From positions 62,001 through 126,000 of the forward strand of contig JAIETK010000022.1 in NCBI GenBank assembly GCA_019745325.1: a DNA stretch of 64,000 nucleotides, read 5' to 3'. The notes below the pieces were generated by a model, which had not been told where the DNA came from, did no database searches, and saw only the letters and a list, made by a program, of their open reading frames with translations. This document shows positions 17,350 through 26,067 of the stretch, one piece after another. The translations under genes and the position numbers were made by a program. This DNA is from Nitrosomonas sp. GTDB lineage: Bacteria; Pseudomonadota; Gammaproteobacteria; Burkholderiales; Nitrosomonadaceae. Numbering within the stretch: the first letter of the stretch is position 1; the number at the start of each line of letters is the position of its first letter.

Positions 17350-18012
17350 CTATAACCTCGGAGCAATTGAGGAAAGAGCATCGAGTGAACCGGACAGCAC
17401 TAGAGAATCATTCAATTCCAAAATAAAATCAGGTGCAATGGGTTTTATAATTTCTGTTTTTCTTCGTACTAGCAAAGGATCGATAGGGGCACGAACATCT
17501 TTTAATAAGTCTTTGATAGCAATATCGTGACATTTCTCCGTTATTTTTATTTCAACGACATATAAATTAAAGCCAATGGGCATGTAGTGATTAACCATCG
17601 GGTAATTAAGTGATTGCGCGACTTTCACACCCATTTCTTCTTCAGGGTGCACAATGCGCGAAATCCCAATTCTTGAAAGTATGGTGTGATGCGGTTTTGA
17701 AGAAGCTTTGGCCCAAATCTCATTAATGCCCATATTTTTTAGCAGCAGCACACAAAGTATACTGGCTTCTAAACTTTCACCAATGGCAACGATTGCTGCA
17801 TCGCAATTGGAGATATTTAAATCTTTAAGAGCATTCTCATCAGTAGCATCGGCTATTGCTGCGAGCGTCAATTGATCCGCCAGCTTATTGACAATTTTTG
17901 CGTCAATGTCAATTCCAATAACGGAATGACCAAATCGCATCAGTTCTAGTGAGGCTGCCGAACCAAACCTGCCCAACCCTATTACTGCGAATTGTCTTTG
18001 TTGGTTTCTCAT
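17350..18012 (-). CDS. KtrA/TrkA-type regulatory subunit (RCK domain protein)
   Basis: 220 residues. The N-terminal Rossmann fold begins VIGLGRFGSAAS (about 11-22), with the acidic residues of GIDID at the end of strand 2, and binds nucleotide. Residues about 140-220 form the RCK_C domain (ITEKCHDIAIKDLL, LNDSLVLSGS). It gates the membrane subunit whose start lies 5 bp downstream, so the two form one operon. Single RCK_N-RCK_C arrangement, as in KtrA, not the duplicated TrkA of enterobacteria. Expected role: K+ uptake in osmotic adjustment. Confidence 0.85.
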   Translation of the reverse strand: MRNQQRQFAVIGLGRFGSAASLELMRFGHSVIGIDIDAKIVNKLADQLTLAAIADATDENALKDLNISNCDAAIVAIGESLEASILCVLLLKNMGINEIWAKASSKPHHTILSRIGISRIVHPEEEMGVKVAQSLNYPMVNHYMPIGFNLYVVEIKITEKCHDIAIKDLLKDVRAPIDPLLVRRKTEIIKPIAPDFILELNDSLVLSGSLDALSSIAPRL

Positions 18013-18222
18013 TTCCTTAGTATTTATAAAACGAGTCTTAGGAAGCTAAAGTGGGTTTAAACGAAATAATTTGAGAAGATTATCACGGCGATGATTAAAA
18101 CGAAATTCGGTTTCACGATTTGCGGCTTCCCGAATCGAACCAGCCAAGCACAGCAACATTATTCCGCTGTCACGTTATGAATGCAGGTAAAGCGGGTAAG
18201 TCTGAAAAAGATATGAAATGGA

Positions 18223-18268
18223 TGGCTCCCCGACCAGGGCTCGAACCTGGGACCTGCGGATTAACAGT
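18223..18268. other. attL, perfect 46-bp copy of the tRNA-Asn 3' half
   Basis: All 46 bases match 26068-26113 in the same orientation, covering CCA, acceptor, T arm and the anticodon loop up to the GTT anticodon. Sequence diverges immediately after. With the integrase beginning 221 bp inside, this is the outer end of the island. No gene lies in 18013-18488 apart from this site and the repeats next to the integrase. Confidence 0.9.
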
Positions 18269-18421
18269 TCTATAATATTCACTTTTTGCAATAGTTTTAC
18301 CTTGCTTTAATGAGTATTAAACTGTTTTAATATAATTGTAATATAATGTTTATTATAAATATCTATAAATGACTGTTGTTTGAATTTCCCACTTCAGTTT
18401 TGACGCCGTTTTAATTTTCTG

Positions 18422-18478
18422 GTCTACTATAGGTCTACTAATTTGAATAGTAGACTCTGAAAGCGGAATTAGTAGACT
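18422..18478. repeat. Cluster of TAGTAGAC/GTCTACTA repeats beside the integrase
   Basis: GTCTACTA occurs twice (18422-18429, 18433-18440) and its inverse TAGTAGAC twice (about 18448 and 18471), just upstream of the integrase start. The first pair recurs as a 21-bp block near the other island end (26003-26023). The likely role is arm-type integrase or excisionase binding, which would also let the integrase control its own promoter. Confidence 0.6.
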
Positions 18479-18488
18479 GGAGATCAAG

Positions 18489-19736
18489 ATGCCGCAGAAG
18501 CTCACAAAAACATTTATCGATTCGATTCCTTTTCCAGAAAATGGGCAAGCTTTTTACCGTGATAGTGAAATAAAAGGTTTTGGTATGCGTGTTGGCGCTA
18601 CCAGCAAAGTTTATATCGCTGAAAGCAAAGTAAATGGTAAAACCGTTCGAGTTAGCATCGGCAAGCATGGTATCTATACGGCCGAACAAGCGCGAAACCA
18701 AGCAAAAGAATTGCTGCTCCTGATGTCAAAAGGCATCAATCCCAATGATCAAGCCAAAGAACAAAAAAACCGAGGCATGACTTTGCAGCATGTATTCCAG
18801 GATTTTCTGGTCGCCCGAAAAGCGCTTAAACCGCGCACTATTTATGATTACAAGCGCATCATGAGTACCTATCTGGCAGATTGGAACAATAAGGCGATTG
18901 CTGACATCACCAAAGACATGATTGCCAAACGGCATGCCGAACTGGGGCAAAACAGCCAAGCGCAATCCAATTTGACCATGCGTTTTTTGCGTGCGCTCTT
19001 TAACTTTGCCGCCGGACAATATGAAGATAGCAAAGGACAGGCATTGATTGCGGATAATCCGGTCAAGCGCCTATCGCAAACCCGTGCCTGGTATCGGATC
19101 GAACGCCGCCAAACCGTGATTAAACCGCATGAAATTAAACCCTGGTTTCAAGCTGTCATGAATTTGAAGAATGACTTCAAAAGCCAGAACCGTGAAACCA
19201 TTCGCGATTATTTGCTATTGGTGCTTTTTACCGGATTAAGAAGAGAGGAAGCTGCCAGTATGACCTGGAATAATGTCGACTTGCAAGCTAAAACCCTGAA
19301 AGTAACCGATACCAAGAATCACTTGGATCATACCTTGCCATTATCGGATTTTCTTTACGATTTATTGCAGCAAAGAAAAGCTAATGCGGTAAATGACTAT
19401 GTTTTTCAGCGCTCAGACGGACAAGGACATATTACCGAGCAGCGCAAACAAATGGCCAAGGTTATAAAAGAATCCGATGTAACGTTTACGATTCACGATT
19501 TACGCCGCACCTTCATGACAATTGCCGAAAGTCTTGATATATCGGCTTATGCTGTCAAGCGGTTAGCCAATCACAAAATGAACAATGACATCACTGCTGG
19601 CTACATTATTGCCGATGTTGAACGACTGCGAGATCCGATGCAAAAAATTACCGACTATATCCTCAAGTGCGCGGGCTATAAGCCGACAGCAACGATTAGC
19701 GACTTGCCAAAAAAGAAATCACACAGTATTGTGTAA
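18489..19736 (+). CDS. int: Tyrosine recombinase (P4-type integrase)
   Basis: 415 residues. Residues 1-90 are the DUF4102-type arm-binding domain (LTKTFIDSIP, IKGFGMRVG, YTAEQARNQA). Residues about 95-195 are the SAM-like core-binding domain. Residues 205-390 are catalytic, with Arg251 (TGLRREE), His336 and Arg339 (HDLRRTF), His362 and nucleophile Tyr372 all present. GGAG stands 6 bases before the ATG. It lies next to attL and should integrate and excise the element at tRNA-Asn. A fragment of a near relative lies at 12577-12761. Confidence 0.95.
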   Translation: MPQKLTKTFIDSIPFPENGQAFYRDSEIKGFGMRVGATSKVYIAESKVNGKTVRVSIGKHGIYTAEQARNQAKELLLLMSKGINPNDQAKEQKNRGMTLQHVFQDFLVARKALKPRTIYDYKRIMSTYLADWNNKAIADITKDMIAKRHAELGQNSQAQSNLTMRFLRALFNFAAGQYEDSKGQALIADNPVKRLSQTRAWYRIERRQTVIKPHEIKPWFQAVMNLKNDFKSQNRETIRDYLLLVLFTGLRREEAASMTWNNVDLQAKTLKVTDTKNHLDHTLPLSDFLYDLLQQRKANAVNDYVFQRSDGQGHITEQRKQMAKVIKESDVTFTIHDLRRTFMTIAESLDISAYAVKRLANHKMNNDITAGYIIADVERLRDPMQKITDYILKCAGYKPTATISDLPKKKSHSIV

Positions 19737-19761
19737 TCCGTCATTGACGGATAATTAAATT

Positions 19762-20085
19762 GTGTTTACCATTGTTGAAACAGAAATCTTTGAACGTCTG
19801 TGGCCTTCTTACTGGACAGATCAAGCGTATGATGAATTTATAACGTTCATCACCGAAAACCCCGAAGTCGGCGATATTGTCAAAGGCTCCGGCGGTATGC
19901 GCAAAGTACGCTGGAGCCGCTCAGGCTCGGGGAAATCCGGCGGTGTGCGTGTCATTTATTTTAACCGTCTAGCAAATGGTCAGATTTGCTTGGTTTTTAT
20001 CTATGCAAAGAGCAAGCTGGATTCAATCAGCGCTAAAACTTTAAAGGAAATGAAACATGAAATCGAGAAAACCTTTAACCGATGA
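19762..20085 (+). CDS. HigB/RelE-type toxin
   Basis: 107 residues from a GTG start. The RelE/HigB-like core is visible: FITENPEVGDIVKGSGGMRKVRWS, then GKSGGVRVIYF and ICLVFIYAKS, with the basic residues expected of an mRNA-cleaving ribosome-dependent toxin. The next gene, an HTH antitoxin, overlaps its 3' end by 29 bp, giving the toxin-first order typical of HigBA and NadS-type pairs. It probably stabilises the element. Autoregulation by the partner is expected. Confidence 0.85.
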   Translation: MFTIVETEIFERLWPSYWTDQAYDEFITFITENPEVGDIVKGSGGMRKVRWSRSGSGKSGGVRVIYFNRLANGQICLVFIYAKSKLDSISAKTLKEMKHEIEKTFNR

Positions 20086-20365
20086 AGAACTGGAAGCATG
20101 GGAAAACAGCCGGGACTTAGAAGCCGAATTGCTGGAATCCGTGCGCCAGATGACAGCAGGGAATGTGCATGCTGTTATGTCGCCCGTCATATCGGCACGC
20201 AAAAAAACGGGCTTATCGCAAGCTGAATTTGCCAAACTGCTGGGTGTATCGGTGCGCACATTGCAAGAATGGGAGCAAGGCCGCCGCCAGCCCAGCGGTG
20301 CAGCTAAAACGCTGATTGCGATTGCTGAGCGCCGTCCCGATGTACTAAAAGAAATGATCGCGTAA
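20057..20365 (+). CDS. HTH antitoxin, HigA/NadS-type
   Basis: 102 residues. The first 50 form a toxin-binding and linker part (LTDEELEAWENSR). Residues about 55-90 are an XRE-type helix-turn-helix (KKTGLSQAEFAKLLGVSVRTLQEWEQG, then RRQPSGAAKTL), as in NadS and HigA antitoxins. AAGGAA precedes the ATG, within the toxin reading frame. It should neutralise the upstream toxin and repress their shared promoter. Confidence 0.85.
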   Translation: MKSRKPLTDEELEAWENSRDLEAELLESVRQMTAGNVHAVMSPVISARKKTGLSQAEFAKLLGVSVRTLQEWEQGRRQPSGAAKTLIAIAERRPDVLKEMIA

Positions 20366-20393
20366 ATTTTCACCGCCACCGCGAAGCGGCTTG

Positions 20394-20565
20394 CCCTTGA
20401 CAGGCTGCCGCCGCCCAAGACAATATCGGGGAAGGATTGAAGCTTTTCCGTCCTTAGAATCTTGCAGATCTCATACAGCAACGCATTTGCCTGTTTCAGA
20501 CTAAATCACAAAACCGCAATCCTTCATGCAAAACCGGACTTCGGGTGGCGGCAGCCTGTCAAGGG
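20394..20565. repeat. Long-range 23-bp inverted repeat after higA
   Basis: CCCTTGACAGGCTGCCGCC and its continuation (20394-20416) is inverted at 20543-20565 with one mismatch. The arms are about 126 bp apart and the space between carries no convincing ORF. It lies between the toxin-antitoxin pair and the unknown gene. Possible roles are a folded RNA, a replication origin or a resolution site for the HUH protein at 21726; none is established. Confidence 0.6.
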
Positions 20566-20663
20566 TGGCAATACTAATTAAGCTATCAGCAACACTTTCC
20601 TAAAGTGTGTAGGTTGTTAGCCGTCAATTAAGATTGTTCACTCATTACAATAAACAATTTGCT

Positions 20664-21341
20664 ATGCATCTTGATGATAACCCAGATTATATGACAATCT
20701 GGAAACTTGCCCATAATTGGGTTAATGCTGATCTCAAGGGAAGTGACGAAAATACGATTTCATTCGAAATTAAGAATTATATTCATCGTCTATTAGAAGC
20801 TTCATACAAAAGGGATATTTCTGTCCGTACTCATCAACGTAGAATCTTTATAGATGAATCTTATATTTCATTAATTATTGATTTAACTCACACTATAAAG
20901 TTTATGTTTTACTTAAGAGGGAATAAAATAAATAAAATTTATTTTGATTCTTTATATGTGAAGCGCAATGAAGTTTTGAACTGGTGCATCAATATTGCTT
21001 ATCTTGATTTTCCTCCCTGTTGGGCACCCAAGCAATTAACACATGGACAAGCGGCCAACAAAGATTCTAAAAATTATCGACCATCAGATGAAAATGAAGA
21101 TCGGATTCGTTGCCAGGCTATAGCCAGCACTTTATGGGAACTTGATCCGGCCATACATCCTCAACACATTGTCACATCTAAAATTATGCAGCGATTTGGC
21201 AATGGTAAACAATATAACGAAGACACACTTAAAAGCTGGATTGCAGAAGTTGATTCCTTAAAAAAACAACGAAAACGTGGTCCCCCTCCAAAAATTGAAT
21301 ACAGAATTCAACTTGAATTAGTTCCTCAGGTCAAAGATTAG
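20664..21341 (+). CDS. Unknown island protein
   Basis: 225 residues from ATG 20664; a TTG at 20634 would add ten, and neither has a clear ribosome site. The N-terminal part is mixed alpha/beta (WKLAHNWVNAD, FIDESYISLIIDLTHTIKF). The C-terminal part is basic (SLKKQRKRGPPPK) and could contact nucleic acid. No motif I recognise. It lies between the HigBA pair and the AlpA-like regulator, in a position where such elements often carry replication or partition helpers. The leader is AT-rich. Confidence 0.55.
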   Translation: MHLDDNPDYMTIWKLAHNWVNADLKGSDENTISFEIKNYIHRLLEASYKRDISVRTHQRRIFIDESYISLIIDLTHTIKFMFYLRGNKINKIYFDSLYVKRNEVLNWCINIAYLDFPPCWAPKQLTHGQAANKDSKNYRPSDENEDRIRCQAIASTLWELDPAIHPQHIVTSKIMQRFGNGKQYNEDTLKSWIAEVDSLKKQRKRGPPPKIEYRIQLELVPQVKD

Positions 21342-21523
21342 CTTCCTTGTTTCCTTTGAATTGATTAAAACTGGAAATTGAGAAAACCGCACCAATACAA
21401 GATTACAAATATCTGTCAGTGCTGAGAAGTATTTATAATTACTTCTCAGTGAGCTGACCCTTTTTTATTTCTCGGTGAGTTGCAGCAGTATTAATTCCAT
21501 TTCAACCACAAATGGAGTTAATC

Positions 21524-21718
21524 ATGCATGACCTTTTACTCACTACTAAACAAGCTGCACAAATCTTAGGCGTCAGCACCGCATTTCTGGAACGAGACCG
21601 CTGGGCCGGTGCGCGGGTGCCTTTCGTCAAAATAGGCAGCCGGGCAGTTCGCTATCGCCATAGCGATCTGCTCGCTTATATTGAATCTTGTATACACTTT
21701 TCAACCAGTCAGTACTGA
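21524..21718 (+). CDS. AlpA/excisionase-like HTH protein
   Basis: 64 residues from ATG 21524, picked over 21512 because GGAG stands 8 bases before it. [23 protein letters not shown] is a MerR/AlpA-like helix-turn-helix, followed by the wing [22 protein letters not shown]. Such proteins act as excisionases or as activators of integrase and replication genes in P4-like elements. It ends 7 bp before the replication gene, so the two are co-transcribed. The likely role is switching the element between integrated and replicating states. Confidence 0.8.
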   Translation: MHDLLLTTKQAAQILGVSTAFLERDRWAGARVPFVKIGSRAVRYRHSDLLAYIESCIHFSTSQY

Positions 21719-21725
21719 GGTGTGT

Positions 21726-23369
21726 ATGCACACGTCAGTACATGATAGCCAGGAGCTACTCAGTCCCGGTGAGCGCATCGCCGAAGGCATATTAAGTTTA
21801 CTTGATGAACCGGATGGCAACGATAAACGATGGCGCGCGCCGATATTCCGGCAATTGCCGAAACGATTCGCCGAAACCGTTGCTGATGACTACAAAGAAA
21901 CTTACATCTTTGAAGGCAGGCAACAAGCTAACCTTGGCTTGCTGGAGGTTTACGGGACAATCACTAAAAATAACATTCCCCTCAATGCCAGCGATAGTGA
22001 TCTGAACGATCTGGCAAAAAACATCGTCAAGGAAATGCAGCAAATCAGCCGTATTTACCGGAATCTGGAATATGCCGTTTCCCGGATGCTGCACCGGACG
22101 CGAAAGTATGAAATCGAGCTGTCATTGTTTGAAGACCCGAACATCACAACTACCGGCATCTATACCCGTCTGACTGATGAAATCTGGTGGCTGCAACGCT
22201 TACGCAAGATTCACGCGCAAAAGCTGGAACAAGATGCCATCCGCATAGGACTGGTGCATCAACGCGCCAGCCGCTATGTCAGCGATGAAACACTGACAAG
22301 GCGCAGGGAACAGAAAAAACGTATCCGCCGCGTTCTCGATGGATTATTGGCAACCAATGAGCAGGGGCAATGCTATACGCTAAGCGAACTGGCAGAACTT
22401 GGTCTAGCCAATCCCCGCATCCGGCGCAATGAATTAATGGCGCGTATTTACGGCTTTGAATATATCGCCAATGAACTAGGGCATGTCGGCGAATTCTATA
22501 CCATCACCTGCCCGTCCCGGATGCATGCCCGGCACTCCGGCAGCGGCGAGCACAATTCCAAGTACGATGGCACGACACCCAAGCAAGCGCAAAAATATCT
22601 GAACAAGGTCTGGTCGCGAATCCGTGCAAAACTCAAACGGAGCAAGCTGCCCGTTTACGGATTCCGTATTGCCGAACCGCAACACGACGGTACGCCCCAT
22701 TGGCATATGTTGCTATTCATGCCGCCCGAACAAACTGAAAAAATCAGGGAAATTATGCGGCATTATGCCCTGCAAACCGATGGCGACGAACCCGGCGCAC
22801 AACAACACCGCTTCAAATCAATTCCCATCGATAAAAATAAAGGATCGGCAGTATGTTACATCGCCAAATACATCTCAAAAAATATCGATGGCCACGGCCT
22901 CGAACAGGATATTGACGGCAGTCCGATACAGGAAGCTGCTGAACGAGTAGAAGCCTGGGCATCTACTTGGGGAATTCGCCAATTCCAGCAGATTGGCGGC
23001 GCACCGGTTAGCATTTGGCGGGAACTGCGCAGAATCAGCGATGCACCTGAAGGCATTTTGGAACAAGCAAGACAAGCTGTCGACCAGGGCCAATGGTGGC
23101 AATTCGTTCAATTGATGGGCGGCACGACTGCCAATCGCAAAGACAATCCCATCAAACTGATGAAAATCGACTCCAAAGAACTGGGCAAGTACGGTGACCC
23201 AATCGGGAAAAAGATTTGCGGCGTTGAAACCGACACTATTCAATTACTGACCCGTTTGCACCAATGGCATATTGAAAGATGTGCAGTTAATGCAGAGGTA
23301 ACTGAGAAGAATAGCGCAAAGCGCCCGCAGAGGAGCGTCAGCGACTGCGGCGGCGCTTTTGCGGCGTAG
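21726..23369 (+). CDS. HUH replication initiator, phage GpA family
   Basis: 547 residues from ATG 21726 (GAGGTG upstream). The HUH metal site is clear in PHWHMLLF (His325, His327). The relaxase tyrosines are in [10 protein letters not shown] (Tyr378, Tyr382), the two-tyrosine arrangement of superfamily I Rep proteins such as P2 gpA. These nick the origin, stay bound to the 5' end and drive rolling-circle replication. It is coupled to the AlpA-like gene. The C-terminal residues (about 480-547) are poorly conserved in appearance, and the last codons run through a GC-rich hairpin. Confidence 0.85.
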   Translation: MHTSVHDSQELLSPGERIAEGILSLLDEPDGNDKRWRAPIFRQLPKRFAETVADDYKETYIFEGRQQANLGLLEVYGTITKNNIPLNASDSDLNDLAKNIVKEMQQISRIYRNLEYAVSRMLHRTRKYEIELSLFEDPNITTTGIYTRLTDEIWWLQRLRKIHAQKLEQDAIRIGLVHQRASRYVSDETLTRRREQKKRIRRVLDGLLATNEQGQCYTLSELAELGLANPRIRRNELMARIYGFEYIANELGHVGEFYTITCPSRMHARHSGSGEHNSKYDGTTPKQAQKYLNKVWSRIRAKLKRSKLPVYGFRIAEPQHDGTPHWHMLLFMPPEQTEKIREIMRHYALQTDGDEPGAQQHRFKSIPIDKNKGSAVCYIAKYISKNIDGHGLEQDIDGSPIQEAAERVEAWASTWGIRQFQQIGGAPVSIWRELRRISDAPEGILEQARQAVDQGQWWQFVQLMGGTTANRKDNPIKLMKIDSKELGKYGDPIGKKICGVETDTIQLLTRLHQWHIERCAVNAEVTEKNSAKRPQRSVSDCGGAFAA

Positions 23370-23647
23370 CCGCCTTGGAGTTCTGTTAATAACTGTACGG
23401 AAAATAATTATATGCTCGCGCATGATAACGTATCCAATAACAATAACAAGAACACTGGTTAATCGGAACATCTACTTTTGCCAAAAAAATTTGAAATTTT
23501 CGGGATAATATATAACTAGCAAACTTGGCTGATACCATGACATCGTTACTCCTGATTCTTACTATATGGCAGCAATAAGGAAGCTATATAATTACTTGTT
23601 AACTGGCTTTTTAGAATTTGAAAATAACTAAATAGAAGAGAGAAATA

Positions 23648-24733
23648 ATGACGACGGATTACAACGAAGGATTAGAGAATCTTCAGAGTGAAAACCTTGA
23701 CTTAGAGTCCACACCAGCTACGTATGAAGTAATTACATATCCGGCCGACTTTACATTGGAAGGTCTAGTTTCAAAATATCGAAAAGGATCAATGACTGTT
23801 CCCGGATTTCAAAGAAACTACGTATGGAATATAAAGCAAGCCAGTCGTTTGATTGAATCTTTTCTGCTTGGTCTTCCTGTTCCCGCTATATTTTTATTTA
23901 CCGATGAAATTAACAATGAGCAACTTGTAATCGATGGGCAGCAACGGTTAATGTCGGTAGTATATTATTTTGATGGGTACTTTGGCGAAGCTGATAAGAA
24001 CGGTCGTCGTACGGTTTTTAGATTGACAGGGCTAAATGAGAAAAGTCCTTATTACAAAAAAAGTTACAAAGATCTCGAAGACTCAGATCTGGGAGCTTTA
24101 AACAAATTAAATGATAGCGTTCTTCGCGCTTTTGTAGTTAAACAACTTACTCCTAATGGGAATACAAGTGTTTATCATATTTTTGAAAGATTAAATACTG
24201 GTGGCACTCAGTTAGTAGGACAAGAGATAAGAAACTGCATATACCATGGAGAATTTAACAACCTATTGTGTGAATTAAACAAATATGAGAATTGGCGCCG
24301 CATATTTGGAAGTATTACTGCCCATAAACGTCAAAAAGATGCTGAGTTAATCCTTAGATTTTTTTCATTCTATGAAAACGGTGATAACTACGAAAGACCA
24401 ATCAAAGATTTCATGTCTAATTTTATGAAAGAAAATCAACATTTAAGCAATGAAAAGAGTAGAGATTTTGAAATATTGTTTAAGAATACCTGTGACAAAG
24501 TCGTAGAATCTCTAGGTGAAAAGCCTTTTCATATTTGGTCTGGCCTTAACGTTGCTGTATTTGACTCAACTTTCACCACGCTTGCCAAATTTGGCTTCAA
24601 AGATAATTTGAGGGAACGATTTTCTAATTTAAGGGATGATGCTGAATTTATCAAGGGTGTTCGTGGTGCTACAGCTGATGATTCGATCATAGAGCTTAGA
24701 ATGCGTCTTGCAAAGAAGTATTTGGTAGAATGA
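23648..24733 (+). CDS. DUF262 domain protein (ParB-like fold), probable defence gene
   Basis: 361 residues. The DUF262 signature is intact: VPGFQRNYVW (51-60), IDGQQRL (95-101) and IFERLNTGGTQL (about 180-190). This domain is the N-terminal half of GmrS/GmrSD enzymes, where DGQQR binds and hydrolyses nucleotide. The partner DUF1524 (HNH nuclease) domain of GmrD is absent. Instead the next gene, overlapping by 4 bp, encodes a HEPN protein. Coupling of DUF262 with HEPN on a mobile element points to a phage-defence or toxin role with the HEPN protein as effector. Its leader (23370-23647) is AT-rich; I see no certain promoter. Confidence 0.8.
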   Translation: MTTDYNEGLENLQSENLDLESTPATYEVITYPADFTLEGLVSKYRKGSMTVPGFQRNYVWNIKQASRLIESFLLGLPVPAIFLFTDEINNEQLVIDGQQRLMSVVYYFDGYFGEADKNGRRTVFRLTGLNEKSPYYKKSYKDLEDSDLGALNKLNDSVLRAFVVKQLTPNGNTSVYHIFERLNTGGTQLVGQEIRNCIYHGEFNNLLCELNKYENWRRIFGSITAHKRQKDAELILRFFSFYENGDNYERPIKDFMSNFMKENQHLSNEKSRDFEILFKNTCDKVVESLGEKPFHIWSGLNVAVFDSTFTTLAKFGFKDNLRERFSNLRDDAEFIKGVRGATADDSIIELRMRLAKKYLVE

Positions 24734-25215
24734 TGTACTATCAAAGGATTGATAATGCACTAGAAATATGCTCTGAGCATGTTAATAGATTAGATTCAAC
24801 AAATATCAAAGATAAAGAGCTTGAGACTTTTTTAGTAGCTGGTCTAATTGTATTAATAGTTTCTGAATATGAAGAGTATTTAGAATCATTATTCTGCAGA
24901 CGAGCAGAGACGTGTGGAGATAATCATGCAGCTAACTACATCAAGAAAACTTTATCAGAAAAGTTCAGAAGTCCCGATCTATCAAAAATAAATGAAACTC
25001 TTAATCGATTCGATGGAGCATACAAAAATTCTTTTATGGGCAATATTGAGAACTCGCCTGAACATGCGGCATGGGATTCATTAATGAAGGCTAGGCATGC
25101 AGTCGTACATAAAAGAGGAAACCTTAATCTAACATTCAGGGAGCTTAATGAAAAGTATCCCTTAACAAAGAAAATTATAACTAATGTCGAAACTGTTTTG
25201 GGAGTAACCAGATAA
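24730..25215 (+). CDS. HEPN domain protein, probable RNase effector
   Basis: 161 residues, start on ATGATG overlapping the DUF262 stop. All-helical; near the C-terminus KARHAVVHKRG places Arg122 and His127 in the Rx4H arrangement that forms the RNase site in HEPN toxins and defence effectors. The long helices before it (LEICSEHVNRL, LIVLIVSEYEEYLESLFCRR) fit a HEPN dimer of the MAE_28990/RiboL-PSP type. With DUF262 it forms a two-gene unit. The likely action is RNA cleavage on infection. The target is unknown. Confidence 0.75.
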   Translation: MMYYQRIDNALEICSEHVNRLDSTNIKDKELETFLVAGLIVLIVSEYEEYLESLFCRRAETCGDNHAANYIKKTLSEKFRSPDLSKINETLNRFDGAYKNSFMGNIENSPEHAAWDSLMKARHAVVHKRGNLNLTFRELNEKYPLTKKIITNVETVLGVTR

Positions 25216-25363
25216 AAAAGCATTGCAGCCGACAAGCAGCTGAATGCGCTATTAAGCAGCAAACTCATTTCTATGAGTTACACGCCGTGAGAACCTGTAG
25301 CTTAAGACCAGTCGCTACACTATCCAATACAAGCCACCTAGCAGAATTTCTTATTTAACCTTA

Positions 25364-25672
25364 TTAACTTTCTTCCCAAGGTTTTTTCTCCTTTCCTGTC
25401 AAATCCCGACTGCCATGCATAATAGCGAGGATCAAAACACGATCAGCTTCTAAACGATACATCACGCGATATCCTTGCACGATGATTTCTCGTAATGTTT
25501 GATCTTCAGTTTCTGGAATAATGCGTCCGCTTTCAGGAAAATCTCTCAGCCGTCGTGTGGAGAGTATTATCTTTTCACCGAAGCGCCGTGCATAAAATAA
25601 TGAATCGCGACTTATATATTGCACTAGATCATCAAGGTCATCGCGCGCAAAATTCGACCATTCAACGCGCAT
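25364..25672 (-). CDS. ParE/RelE-type toxin
   Basis: 102 residues: VEWSNFARDDLDDLVQYISRDS, ARRFGEKI, LRDFPESGRIIPE and LREIIVQGYRVMYR follow the ParE/RelE superfamily pattern in order, with the C-terminal strand LILAIMHGSR. The antitoxin gene precedes it and overlaps by 11 bp. It faces the DUF262-HEPN pair convergently and lies next to attR, a common position for an addiction module. A truncated sibling is at 11642-11815. Confidence 0.85.
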   Translation of the reverse strand: MRVEWSNFARDDLDDLVQYISRDSLFYARRFGEKIILSTRRLRDFPESGRIIPETEDQTLREIIVQGYRVMYRLEADRVLILAIMHGSRDLTGKEKKPWEES

Positions 25673-25847
25673 CGCTCAAATATCGCTTTTCCATCTCTTC
25701 TTGTGATGTAATATTGCCTTCCTTTGCTGTTTGGAGCGAATGCTCTAGCTTTTGGCGTACATAGATAGCGTACATGGCATCGTCAAAGGTGGCTTGTTCC
25801 GGCAAGTGAGCAGCGATATCCTGAATAATTTGCTTGACGGTTTGCAT
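25662..25847 (-). CDS. Antitoxin of the ParE-type pair
   Basis: 61 residues. The N-terminal VKQIIQDIAAHLPEQATFDDAMYAIYVRQKLE fits small antitoxins that pair with ParE/RelE toxins in proteobacteria. The C-terminal part (SLQTAKEGNITSQEEMEKRYL) is the toxin-wrapping segment. A good ribosome site (AAGGAAG) precedes the ATG. It is the first gene of the two-gene operon and overlaps the toxin start. I see no clear DNA-binding fold, so autoregulation is uncertain. Confidence 0.75.
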   Translation of the reverse strand: MQTVKQIIQDIAAHLPEQATFDDAMYAIYVRQKLEHSLQTAKEGNITSQEEMEKRYLSDAR

Positions 25848-26002
25848 AACGATCTTCCTTTATGGCATTTATTGAAAGATGATATTTAGTGAGGCTGTGT
25901 GTTTATCTTTGTGAGCCAGATGATTTTTCATAAAGCTTTGCACAAAAACAAACTTTGGAGTGAGAGGGATTACACTCTGCTCTGCGAACTTTTATCTAAT
26001 TA

Positions 26003-26023
26003 GTCTACTATAGGTCTACTAAT
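26003..26023. repeat. 21-bp repeat matching the integrase-side repeat
   Basis: Two GTCTACTA units spaced as in 18422-18442, identical over 21 bases and in the same orientation, 45 bp inside the tRNA end of the island. Probably the arm site for attR. Confidence 0.65.
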
Positions 26024-26067
26024 ATTTGTCACCAGTTCCTTTTTGTTATATAACTTATTGTTTATTT

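Noticed and set aside
20041..20481. 146-codon minus-strand ORF over higA
   Set aside because: Ser-rich antisense shadow of the HigA-type gene; no start signal.
23480..23520. Possible sigma-70 promoter before the DUF262 gene
   Set aside because: Candidate -35 and -10 boxes are present but spacing is about 14 bases; too weak to annotate.
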